Source: Deltaproteobacteria bacterium (GTDB taxonomy: Bacteria > Desulfobacterota > Desulfarculia > Adiutricales > Adiutricaceae). Taken from it: DNA of 44,734 nucleotides. The DNA lies in the NCBI GenBank assembly GCA_031265205.1, contig JAISCZ010000141.1, positions 1 to 44,734 of the forward strand. Reading direction: 5' to 3'. The first letter of the stretch is position 1. Every line of letters starts with the position of its first letter. The translations under genes were made by a program, and so were the position numbers. This document shows, piece by piece, positions 8,129 through 17,333 of the stretch. Below the pieces are notes generated by a model that did no database searches, was not told where the DNA came from, and worked only from the letters and a program-made list of their open reading frames with translations.

Positions 8129-8478
8129 AAGAGAAGCTCCGGGAGAGCGGCGCGGCGGCGCCGCCGCCAGTCGGGCGCCCCGCGCGTCCCTCGCGCGCTT
8201 GGGTTAACCTTGACGGCGCCTTAAAGGGGCGAGACGCGAGAGGAAAGATATCTTTTCCCGCTCTCTTTCCGTCCGGGCTTCGCGCGCGCGGAGCCTCCCG
8301 CGCGGGCCGCGCTTTGGTTCGCGAATCCTGGAGGCGTGGCGAGTTTATATCGCCTACAAGCGCGCGATAAATTTTTTGGCCGCGACTATTAGAAGTTACT
8401 TAAGAAACCGCGAACGTCAATTCGCGTTGACAATCTCCCCGTTGTTATGGAGCGTAATTACGAGGATATTGTTTCGCG
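8129..8478. other. Intergenic stretch before the IS1634-type element
   Basis: 350 bases without a supported gene. The first part is very GC-rich and includes the palindrome GGCGGCGCCGCC near 8154-8165. Composition turns AT-rich around 8360 as the transposon DNA begins. GTCAA/TTGAC arms flank a short loop near 8415-8430. No clear terminal inverted repeat of the element was found. Confidence 0.4.
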
Positions 8479-10467
8479 ATGGCCTACCTGAATTTTAACA
8501 ATATAAGAGGCGTTGAGTATTTATACGGAGCGACGTCATATCGACCCATAGGGGGGGACTCCCGTCAGAAAAGCCGTTTGTTTGGGGAGAATAGATCCTC
8601 AAACGCGCGACTTTATCATAAATGACAATTATCGCGAGTGGACGAAAGAATACGGGCCGTCGTTAAAAACCTCATTAGCGGAACTCGCGAGAAAAAAGAA
8701 AATAATCGTTCGCTTGGATAGCGTTTCGCGAAACGGCTCTATAACGCTTACGGAACCCACGTCAATCCCGTCTCCTATCCCCGCTGAGGCCGCGACGCCT
8801 CTTGTCCCCGCGGAGGCCGCCCCGCCTCTTGGCCCCGCGGAGGCCGCCCCGCCGCCTATCTCCTATGGCGCCACGCGATCCCCTGGCTCCTCTGAGGCCG
8901 CCCATCCTCCCGCCCCCGCGGATGATTTGTCTTTAACTTCCCTGTTTTGTTTACGCCCAAGTGGCGTATGGGTTCCAGCGGGGCAAATATCCGCCGACGC
9001 GATATTGTCGCTCTCGGTAGAGAAAGCGAATCCATCCCCATCCGCTCCAACGGCCAATAATTCTGGAATTGAAAAAGAGCTCGCCTTTCTAAACGACGTG
9101 TCGCTATATGGACCCACATACTTGCTCACGCGCGTAATTCAAGAAACTGGCTTATTAGACATTTTACGCGCGTTTTTCCCGTTAGAGTACCCGGAGCTTA
9201 TAACTTTAATACATTTCTTAATAATCGACAATCGCTCGCTGACGCGTTGCCATTTTTACGCTGAAATACACGATACGTACGCTAATCCCTCAGCGGTATC
9301 TCCTCGGCGAATTGGAAAAATGTTGGCGACTATTTCTATAAGTCAAATTCATCGCTTCTACAAACGGTGGTCAGCGCGCGTTGAGGAAAATGGTTATTTA
9401 GCTTTTGACGGGTCTCAGTTCGCGACGTATTCTGAAAATAACGAATACGAGTATGGAAGGCCCAAATATTTCAAGAGCGTCAAGCCATTAAAGAGAATAT
9501 GTTCAGGCGTTTTATATGGCCAACAATCTGGCCTTCCCGTATACCCCTTAATTTATAATGGAATCCTAAACGACGCGGCGTCATTAATTAACGCGGCGCC
9601 CAATCTTGATTTCACGCGAACAAAAAAATTAAGTCTTGCGCTCAGCCATGGATTTTTTACTAAACAAAGCTCAAATTGTTTGCGAAGTCACGGCCCGAAA
9701 ATACCTTTTATTATTGGATTGCCACCCACGGCGTCTTCGCGACGAGCGCTAATTGAAGATTGCGAACATATCTATATGAACCAGAAGTACGCCAAGAAAA
9801 CGCCTTCAGGATATATCTACGGAACGACTCGAAGAATAAAATTCGCTCATGGCTTAGAGTTAACAGCCTATATTTTTATGGATCAGAGGAAAGAGTTTGA
9901 GTTTCACGACGAAATTATAGACGATTTTTCGCGATTTACAAAGAGGCGCGAGATAATCCGCGAGCCTATATCGCTGAAGATGATATCTCAAAATATCTAA
10001 AGTTTAGAAAATCAAAAGATTCTAAAACGGGATATAATGTTACGAGTAACGCTGAATCATTCAAAAATGAAGCGCGTAATAACGGATGGCTATTATTTCT
10101 GAGCGGCGCGAAATTAGACGCCGAGCGAGCTTACGCGATTTACGGAGCGAGAGACGCGGCGGAAAAGACTAGCTTTAGCCTCAATAGCGGGCTGGGGATA
10201 AACCTTCCTCGCTCGGGACAATCCGCGATATTTCAAAAATCCAATTTCATTGGATTTTTGGCGCGAATCGCGCTCTCGAGGATCTATAAAGTAATGGAGG
10301 AGAACCGACTTTTTAAGGATTATACCGTAGAGCGGCTAATTTTTACCCTGAATACCGTAAAAATCGCGAAATATGGCGATAGGCTCGTAATTTCGCCGTT
10401 AACGGCCGAACAGATGGCTATATTTGATTATTTTAAGCGCCCTTACCCGCGAACGGAAATTTTATAG
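8479..10467 (+). pseudogene. IS1634-type (IS4-superfamily) transposase with two homopolymer frameshifts
   Basis: Joined across two slips, this is a near-complete transposase of about 650 residues. The N-terminus starts at ATG 8479 (MAYLNFNNIRGVEYLYG). It shifts at the seven-G run 8551-8557, continuing as KAVCLGRIDPQTRDF. The DDE core shows 'GYLAFDGSQFATYSENNEYE' and 'GLPVYPLIYNGILNDAASL'. A second slip at the five-T run near 9930 takes the frame to AIYKEARDNPRAYIAEDD, and the conserved C-terminal part ends at TAG 10465-10467 (EKTSFSLNSGLGI, then YTVERLIFTLNTVKIAKYGD). Each defect needs only one base to repair: one G too many, one T too few. An unusual Pro-Ala-Glu repeat occupies 8764-8855. 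Codon use is more AT-rich than in neighbours, as expected for an acquired element. It could be a recent pseudogene or reflect homopolymer sequencing errors. Confidence 0.8.
8764..8855 (+). repeat. In-frame Pro/Ala/Glu repeat within the transposase
   Basis: Three imperfect 27-base units encode variants of PAEAAPPLG, in codons much more GC-rich than the surrounding transposase. A fourth degenerate unit (SSEAAHPPAPA) follows at about 8887-8920. The repeat lies between the N-terminal domain and the DDE core, where family members usually have a short linker. Confidence 0.6.
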
Positions 10468-10472
10468 CCACG

Positions 10473-10492
10473 CTCAAATCCCGCGATTTGAG
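10473..10492 (+). terminator. Hairpin plus T-run after the transposase
   Basis: CTCAAATC at 10473-10480 pairs with GATTTGAG at 10485-10492 across a four-base loop, followed by GGTTTTT. It lies six bases after the transposase stop and fits a rho-independent terminator or an element-end structure. Confidence 0.6.
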
Positions 10493-11644
10493 GGTTTTTC
10501 GCAAGAATCTTTTGGGGTTTCGCTCGCGGCGCCATGAGGGTTCGCGTTCAGGTTATCCTTGATAGCGACGCGCGCGGGCGCTTTTCCCGAAGGAGGAGGC
10601 CACGGAGAAAACTCGCGCCATCGGGGTCAGGACGCTCCATTTGGAGCGCGCGGGCGTTTTCGCCCGTCCACTCCGCCAGTTCCGTCCGTTTCGCCAGTTT
10701 TTCTCGCTCCGCGGCGGCAAAGGCCGCGCCTTTTGAGAGACGCTCTCGCGAAGCGAAGAACGCTTTCCGCGCTTTCCGCGCGCCCTCGGCGGCCAAGGCC
10801 TCCGCGCGGACGGTCGCGACGGAGAGACGCGTCTCTACGATTTTCGCGGCGCGGGCGGGAGGAAATATTTCGCGGCGCGCCCCCCGAGCGCCGCGCCGCC
10901 GCGTCTCTCTGACGCCTCGCGCTTCTATCTCCGCCGAACGGTTGGGCCGATCACGCGCGGAACCGCCCTTTCCCTTTTCCTGGGCGGAGCGATAGCGCGA
11001 GAGCGAGATTATCGTTGGACGAAGAAACGCGCTTGTCGCCGCGCGTCATCTCGCTCTTGAGGGGCGCGGCTTTTTTGCCCGCCAACGCGCGCCTTGGGGA
11101 AACTTTAGGGCGCCCGCGCGCGTTTTTTCGCTTGAAATCACTCGCGCGATATTTATACCGCGATCTTTTCGTTAAAATCAAAAAAAATCGCGTCGCGGCG
11201 CTGACGCGCTCGCGCGATTATAGTTATTTTTTGGGGAAAAACAGGCGCGATTGTTTTTTATCTTAGCGCGCTAGAGCTTACTCTATAACGTTTTCTGACT
11301 CGCGTCAATAACGCTTTATCATTGCGCGCGAAATTATTTTCGCGTAAGGTAAAGATGACGCGAGCGGCAAAGCCGTTACCGTTAACCGCGAATGCCGCGC
11401 GTTTTACGCGTTTTGGCGTTTTACGCGGTTTAACGGCGCGCCACGCGGCTCGGGTTTCGCGAAGGCGCGTTGGTTAAAATTTTGACGTAAGTCATGGATA
11501 ATCGCGCGCGTCGCGCGTGGGACAAATTACGTTCCCCAGAAAAGAGAAAACGCGTTTGGGTCGAGGAATTCCGCTTGATGGCGGAAAAACCCCCAAAGCG
11601 CGGAGAGACGGTTTTTTGCGGGATTTTTTTAGGAGAGACTCTTT
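10493..11644. other. Gene-poor region upstream of the PilY1-like gene
   Basis: About 1.15 kb without a convincing gene. Long open frames exist on both strands (10534-10995 plus; about 10548-11040 minus), but they are arginine/alanine-rich, overlap each other and lack good starts. 11340-11460 is dominated by reiterated GCG/CGCG and TTTACGCG words. It resembles eroded, low-complexity spacer DNA. No clear promoter for the next gene was identified. Confidence 0.5.
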
Positions 11645-14600
11645 ATGCGGAAGAGAGAGCTGAGGTTGGGGACGCTGGCGATCGCGACGGCCTTGTTTTG
11701 GAGCGCTTTTTATATTTTAGGCTTTCCCTTCCAGGCCTTTTCCTATAGCCCGCCCAAGGAAAAATATAACGCGCACCCTTTTTTGGCGGTGGCCAAAAAC
11801 ACTCCCAAGGTCCTTTTGGTTATCTCCAAAGACCATCGGATGTTCAACCAGGCCCACAACAGCGTGACGGACCTTGACGGGAACGGGTCGATCGACGTGG
11901 GTTTCAATCCATCGTTCAAATATGAGGGCTATTACGATTGGCGGAGTTGCTATAAGCATCAGTGGGGCCGTTTTGAAAGGATGGGGCTCGCCGACATAAA
12001 CCATCCCGCGGCCACCAATCCCCCAAGGCCTCCGGAGCTCGCCGACAGGCCCGATATCGCCGTTCCCGCTTCCGTTTACGGCGTCTGTCCCGGGAGCCGG
12101 AGGGATGGGCAGGGCGAATGGCACGGCAATTGGCTCAACTATCTGGTCACTTCCCGCATGGACATTATCCGCAAGGTCCTCTACGGGGGCAAGAGAATAG
12201 TTGACGGCAACGACACGGTCCTGTCCCCTTCCTTTACGCCCCGGGATTCCCACGTATGGGGCGTTGAGGTTCCCGCCGACAATATTTGGGCCGAAAAGGG
12301 GCGGGGCATGCCCTATTACGACCTTTCCCTCTACACCGGATTCGAGAAACCCGAAAAGAATCAGTACGTCTTTTTCGCGCGTTTCCAGTACGGCGACGGC
12401 GGCGGTAACGATCCCCTCATCCGGGTGGCCACCCGCGTCAACGCCCGCTACCAGATTCCCAATTTCTGGACGGAAATCGCCATCTGGGACTGGGTCACCG
12501 GCGAGGAACTCCAGCCGGACGACAAGATTATGCCTCCCGGGACCAATTACTACAACTTCAACGTCAACGTGAAGGTCTGCGACCACCGGGTCAAGGGAGG
12601 CATCTCCCCGACGGAGGCCAATTGCCGTTTCTACAACAAAGACCGCTGGAAACCCGAGGGCCTCCTCCAGGAGCACGGCGCCGACGACAAGATGCTCTTC
12701 GGGCTTATCACCGGGGCGTCCGATCAGGTTCTGCGGCACGTCGGGGGCGGGCTCCGCGCGCATGTCGACAGTTTTTCCAAGTCCTACGATTTCCGGTGGG
12801 GAACGAAAAAATCACCGGGGATCATCGACACTTTGGATAGGCTGCGGATTACCGGTTGGTCGGGCACTTGGTACAGGCAGGAGACCGCTTGGGGCGCCCC
12901 CATGGGGGAAATGGTCTACGAGGCCTTAAGGTATTTCGCCAACGCCCCCAAATCCCATTTCGTCAAAAGGACCTCGGACGATTTCGGGAACATTATTGAA
13001 AACTGGACCGCCAATCGGCCAAAGGGCAAAGCGGGAATAGAGTGCGTGAAGCCCGCGATACTTCTCATCTCCGACGTGTACCCGCAGTTTGACGGGGACG
13101 ATTTTCCCACGACCAATTCCCCGGAACTGGATCGGATTAAGCATCTCTCCATTTTGCGCGATCCCCCGGCGGCGCTGAAGGCGCCGTTCAACAAAGACGC
13201 GTACCTTGACGCGATTTCCAGCGTCGAGGGTTACGCTAACTCGGGGCGCAAATACTTTTACGCGGCCGACAGTTTGGACGACTGTTCTCCCAAGCCTCTT
13301 ACGTCCCTGACCCAAGTCAAGGGGCTGTGCCCTTCCGAGCCCCCCCGGGAGGGGAGCTATTCCATGGCCGCCGCGGCGTGGCATGGGCACACCCACAATT
13401 TTTCGGGCCAGGAGCAACTGGAGTCGCCCTTGGATTTTTACGCCATCGGCTTGCCCCAGGCCTATCCGGAAATCGTCTTCGATTTGGGGAAAAAAGGGAA
13501 GATCAAGATCCTACCCGCCTCCGAGGCGGGGAGCAAGCGCCGGGTTTTGGGCGCTTTAAATTATTTTATCCTCGATTGGCAGACCGACTCCAAGGGCCTC
13601 CCTTTTTACATCAAAATCGTCACCATGTTTGAGGCGGACTTTGAGGGCGCGGACAACGACCGGGACGCCATGGGGACCTTCGAGTTCGCGCTCTTGGCCG
13701 AGCGTAAGGGCTCGGGCGAGCCGCCCCTCCACCTGGAGCGGAACCCCTTAAGAACGCACGTGGGGCCCTTGACCGATCCCGTGACCGACCCCCGGATTGT
13801 TTTTCAGGGGGCCAAGGAGACCCCCTTCAACACGGCGAAAGCTCCCCGGCGCTTTCACCGCTTTCAGAATTACCGGACGCCCGCGGGGACCCTTGACTAT
13901 AGCCTCCCCAAAATTGAAATCGATTTAGACGAGGTGGCGGGTTTCGCCGTCACCTCCGACGCCTTCGGGTCCACCACCAAGTCCAATCAGAGCGTCGGCT
14001 ACACGATTATCGGGACCACCAACGACGGCTCCTATATGGACGTGGCTCATACCCTGGACAACTTCAACACCAAAGCCATAATCAACGCGTCCAGTCCCTG
14101 GCCCAATATCAGCGGAATACCCAAGGGCTACTCCAGGCCCAACCGCATGAACAATCCCCGCAATAGCCCCTGGACCTGCCCCAAGCCCGGGTCTTCCGGC
14201 TGCGGGGTGGGGAGCAATCAGGATTTCACCTATTACATGACCCGGACCTTCAAGTTCGCGGGCGGGACTTTCGTCGCCGACGAGCTCCCCAATCCCCTCT
14301 GGCTCGCCGCGAAATACGGAGGCTACCGGGACGCGAACCGCAACGGCCGGCCCGATCCCGGCGAATGGGAAAAGGACCCCCAGAATCCTTCCCTGGGGCC
14401 CGCCAACTATTTTCAGGTCGATAACGCCAACGATCTCGGCGAGCAACTCTCGCGCGCCTTCGGGAGCCTCGGCCGCTCCATGGTCTCCGGGACCGGCTCC
14501 TCCGGGAGCCAGGACGCCATTTTGGGGGGGAGCGTCGCCGTCCATAACCTCTATTATCCCTCGTACTCCGACCCCAACAATCCCGGGGGGGAGCCCGTCG

Positions 14601-17110
14601 CCTGGGTGGGAACGGTCTTCGGGCTTTTCCTGGACAAATACGGGAATTTTCGGGAAGACTCCGACGGGGATCTGGCCCTGACCCTCGCGAGCGATCCCGC
14701 GAGCCCCAAAGGCGATCTCATCGTCACTTTTACCAGCGCCCTCTCGCCCCCCGTCTCGCCGCCGCCCTGCTACGGGAAAGGCGCCTCCATTTCCCGCTGC
14801 CATGACCCGCGCGGCGACAATAACCCGACGCTTTCCCCCGTCAATCCCCACCCCACGAGCGTCCATCAACTGAAGACCGTCTGGGACGCTGGGCGCTGGC
14901 TCGCGGAATTGGACGACGTGGGCTCGTGGACCTTGGTCGGCGAGCCCCGCAAATGGGAAGAGGCCGCGACCAAACAGCGGCGCCGGAGAAGGATTTACTA
15001 CGAGAGGAGGCTCCCTTCGGGCCAGATGACCCTCGACCTTTTCCATACCCGCAATCTGAACGACTTAAAGGACCTTCTCCTGCACGACAACTTCCGGACG
15101 GTTCTCCCCAATCTCGGCGACAAAAACTCGACCAGCCGGACGCTCATCGAATGGATTACCGGCAGAGACCACGGCCAGGCCCGCCAGAGGCAGGTCGCTA
15201 ACCCCTGGGGCGACAATCCCTCCCGGATAATCTGGAGGCTCGGCGACGTCTTGAATTCCAAGCCCATTATCGTGGGCCCGCCGCTGGCCAATTTCGATTT
15301 CCTCTACGGCGACTTAAGTTACCGCCAATTCAAGAAAGACAACGCCACTCGGCGGCAGATGGTCTATTTCGGGGCTAACGACGGCATGCTGCACGCGATT
15401 AACGCGGGCTTTCCCTCCTACGGCCAGCGCGGCTCCATCAGCTATAGCGCCCAGCGGAGTCGCAAGCCCGTCAAACTCGTCCACGACTTGGGGGCCGAGA
15501 CGTGGGCCTTCATTCCCCGCGCGCTCCTGCCGCGCCTCCAGTACCTGGCGGACAAGGATTACAGCCATTCCTACTATATTGACCTGAAGCCTTTGGTGGA
15601 AGACGTCAAGCTGCGTGGCAAATGGCGCACCGTCATCTTCGGGGGCCTGCGTCTCGGCGGGAGGCCCATCCCGCCCTCGGAGGGATCGAAATACCCCGAC
15701 GCTTTTTACGCCGAGGTCTTCGCCTTGGACGTCACGGACCCCGAAAGCGAGCCTAAGCTTCTTTGGAGCTACTCCGCGGAGGATTTGGGCCTGATGGTGG
15801 GGCTCCCCGCCGTCGTCAAGAGCGGGGACTCTTTTTACGCCGTGCTCCCCTCGGGCCCCAACGCCGACAAGGTGACGGTGGACCGCTCCCAGAAAGTGAC
15901 TATAGAGTACGGGATGGATTCCCCCTACGACGGCTATAGCCAAAAGAACGCCAGGCTCATCGTCTTAAACGCCGAAACCGGGATACCCGCGGTCGACCCC
16001 AAGAGCGATCCCGCTTACCTGACGGCCAGCGAGCCGAGGAGCTTTTTTAACAATCCTTTTGTCCCTAAGGGGATTATTGAAAAGGGGGAGTGGAGCAACC
16101 ACGTCGTTTACTTCGGGCTCACGGAAAGCGACGCCCCCAGCAGCGGGCGCGACGGCGGGGCCGTTTACCGCCTCAAGATGGTGGACGGGGCGAACCGCCC
16201 CGCGCCGCCCCAAAATTGGGAGCTGAAGCGTTTCTTTTCCGCGGACCGACCGGTCACCGGGGCCGTGAACGCGGCTTTTGACAACGCCGGGAACCTGTGG
16301 GTGGTCTTCGGCACGGGGAGAATGTGGGCCCTGAGGGACGCCACCCCCTGCGCGGTCAACTCCAGCCAGAACTGCCAGGACAACCACGAGCAGTATATCT
16401 ACGGGATCAAGGAGGAGCTTGACGGCTCCGGCGCCTTGACCTTCCGCGACCTGACGGGGGACGCGGCGCGGATTATCGACGTGAGCGGGGCCAAGGTTCG
16501 CCGCGGCGGCGCGATCGAGGGCCTGGCCCCGCATCCCCTCCTGCCGGGCGTGGGTCCCGGGGGCTCGTTCCAATACGACGCTTTGGAGCGTTTCCTTAAA
16601 AGTCCCGCGCCTCAGGGCTATCGCCGGAAGCTGGATCTCCACGAGCGGCTCGGCGTCAACCCGCGGTCCCGCTACGAACTCATTATGACCCAGCCTAAAA
16701 TCGTCTCCGCGGGAGGCGGCGGCTCCAACATGAGCGTTTCCTCGCTCCTTCCGGACGACGACTTCTGCGGGGGCTACGGTTTGGGATTTATGTACCTGCT
16801 GGACACCTTTACCGGCCTGCCGCGCCCCGGGAGCGCCGTTCCGCCTAGTGGAGACGATTCTTTGGCCAAGGACCGGCCGGATTGGCTCGCCGACGGCGTC
16901 TTCGTGGGAATCGGCAAACCCGCCGAGGTGACCGTCATTCAGGCGCGGGGCAAGACCATTTTCCGGACCGCCGCGGCGGACGGGGGCGTCGTGGATATTG
17001 AGCTTTTGCGCGAGTCCGGCGGGGGCCCAGGGTTGGTGGCCTGGCGCGAGGCGACGGAAGGGATGCGCGGCTTAAGCCGCGAGGCTATGCTCCTGGGGCT
17101 CGGCCCCTAA
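11645..17110 (+). CDS. pilY1: PilY1/PilC-type type IV pilus tip adhesin
   Basis: 1,821-residue exported protein of the PilY1 family, which sits at pilus tips and supports adhesion and pilus biogenesis. A signal sequence is visible at residues 1-35 (LGTLAIATALFWSAFYILGF). The N-terminal region follows the family branch without a vWA MIDAS: 'LLVISKDHRMFNQAHN' then 'DLDGNGSIDVGF', a Ca-binding-like loop. A second EF-like loop occurs in 'YRDANRNGRPDPGEW'. The C-terminal beta-propeller (Neisseria PilC domain) runs from about 1200, with 'RRQMVYFGANDGMLHAIN', 'GAETWAFIPRALLPRL' and 'KWRTVIFGGLRLGGR'. The C-terminus carries 'GLGFMYLLDTFTGLPRPGS'. ATG 11645 has AGGAGA about 10 bases upstream. No minor pilin genes adjoin it, so it stands apart from its usual operon. 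Confidence 0.9.
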   Translation: MRKRELRLGTLAIATALFWSAFYILGFPFQAFSYSPPKEKYNAHPFLAVAKNTPKVLLVISKDHRMFNQAHNSVTDLDGNGSIDVGFNPSFKYEGYYDWRSCYKHQWGRFERMGLADINHPAATNPPRPPELADRPDIAVPASVYGVCPGSRRDGQGEWHGNWLNYLVTSRMDIIRKVLYGGKRIVDGNDTVLSPSFTPRDSHVWGVEVPADNIWAEKGRGMPYYDLSLYTGFEKPEKNQYVFFARFQYGDGGGNDPLIRVATRVNARYQIPNFWTEIAIWDWVTGEELQPDDKIMPPGTNYYNFNVNVKVCDHRVKGGISPTEANCRFYNKDRWKPEGLLQEHGADDKMLFGLITGASDQVLRHVGGGLRAHVDSFSKSYDFRWGTKKSPGIIDTLDRLRITGWSGTWYRQETAWGAPMGEMVYEALRYFANAPKSHFVKRTSDDFGNIIENWTANRPKGKAGIECVKPAILLISDVYPQFDGDDFPTTNSPELDRIKHLSILRDPPAALKAPFNKDAYLDAISSVEGYANSGRKYFYAADSLDDCSPKPLTSLTQVKGLCPSEPPREGSYSMAAAAWHGHTHNFSGQEQLESPLDFYAIGLPQAYPEIVFDLGKKGKIKILPASEAGSKRRVLGALNYFILDWQTDSKGLPFYIKIVTMFEADFEGADNDRDAMGTFEFALLAERKGSGEPPLHLERNPLRTHVGPLTDPVTDPRIVFQGAKETPFNTAKAPRRFHRFQNYRTPAGTLDYSLPKIEIDLDEVAGFAVTSDAFGSTTKSNQSVGYTIIGTTNDGSYMDVAHTLDNFNTKAIINASSPWPNISGIPKGYSRPNRMNNPRNSPWTCPKPGSSGCGVGSNQDFTYYMTRTFKFAGGTFVADELPNPLWLAAKYGGYRDANRNGRPDPGEWEKDPQNPSLGPANYFQVDNANDLGEQLSRAFGSLGRSMVSGTGSSGSQDAILGGSVAVHNLYYPSYSDPNNPGGEPVAWVGTVFGLFLDKYGNFREDSDGDLALTLASDPASPKGDLIVTFTSALSPPVSPPPCYGKGASISRCHDPRGDNNPTLSPVNPHPTSVHQLKTVWDAGRWLAELDDVGSWTLVGEPRKWEEAATKQRRRRRIYYERRLPSGQMTLDLFHTRNLNDLKDLLLHDNFRTVLPNLGDKNSTSRTLIEWITGRDHGQARQRQVANPWGDNPSRIIWRLGDVLNSKPIIVGPPLANFDFLYGDLSYRQFKKDNATRRQMVYFGANDGMLHAINAGFPSYGQRGSISYSAQRSRKPVKLVHDLGAETWAFIPRALLPRLQYLADKDYSHSYYIDLKPLVEDVKLRGKWRTVIFGGLRLGGRPIPPSEGSKYPDAFYAEVFALDVTDPESEPKLLWSYSAEDLGLMVGLPAVVKSGDSFYAVLPSGPNADKVTVDRSQKVTIEYGMDSPYDGYSQKNARLIVLNAETGIPAVDPKSDPAYLTASEPRSFFNNPFVPKGIIEKGEWSNHVVYFGLTESDAPSSGRDGGAVYRLKMVDGANRPAPPQNWELKRFFSADRPVTGAVNAAFDNAGNLWVVFGTGRMWALRDATPCAVNSSQNCQDNHEQYIYGIKEELDGSGALTFRDLTGDAARIIDVSGAKVRRGGAIEGLAPHPLLPGVGPGGSFQYDALERFLKSPAPQGYRRKLDLHERLGVNPRSRYELIMTQPKIVSAGGGGSNMSVSSLLPDDDFCGGYGLGFMYLLDTFTGLPRPGSAVPPSGDDSLAKDRPDWLADGVFVGIGKPAEVTVIQARGKTIFRTAAADGGVVDIELLRESGGGPGLVAWREATEGMRGLSREAMLLGLGP

Positions 17111-17333
17111 TCGCCTCGCGCGAAAAGGGCGCTCCGCCTTAAATTGGCCCTCGCTTCCCCCCGCGGGGAGTCGTAGTCGGGAGGCCTTGGCCGGGGCCAC
17201 CGCGAGCGCTCTGGAAGTCGCGGGCGCTACCCGCGCGGGGCCTGGCGAGCCCCAAGGCCCCGCCTTTCCCCGCCGGGCGCCTTTCTCCCCGCCGGGAGGC
17301 TTCCGGGAGGCTTAAGCCGCGAGGGAAGGCGCC

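Noticed and set aside
8310..8335. GGTTCGCGAATCC, tRNA T-arm-like sequence
   Set aside because: The loop is the wrong length and no acceptor, anticodon or D arm can be drawn around it.
9925..9940. Programmed -1 frameshift in the IS1634-type transposase
   Set aside because: T-TTT could slip, but the site is not a full X-XXY-YYZ heptamer, no stimulatory structure is evident, and a second lesion at 8551-8557 argues for decay or error.
10534..11040. Long opposing open frames before pilY1
   Set aside because: Both strands are open because the DNA is GC-rich; products are Arg/Ala-rich, without starts or family-like motifs.
13925..15046. 373-codon minus-strand frame inside pilY1
   Set aside because: Shadow of the PilY1 coding strand, Gly/Ala/Val-rich, no ribosome-binding site.
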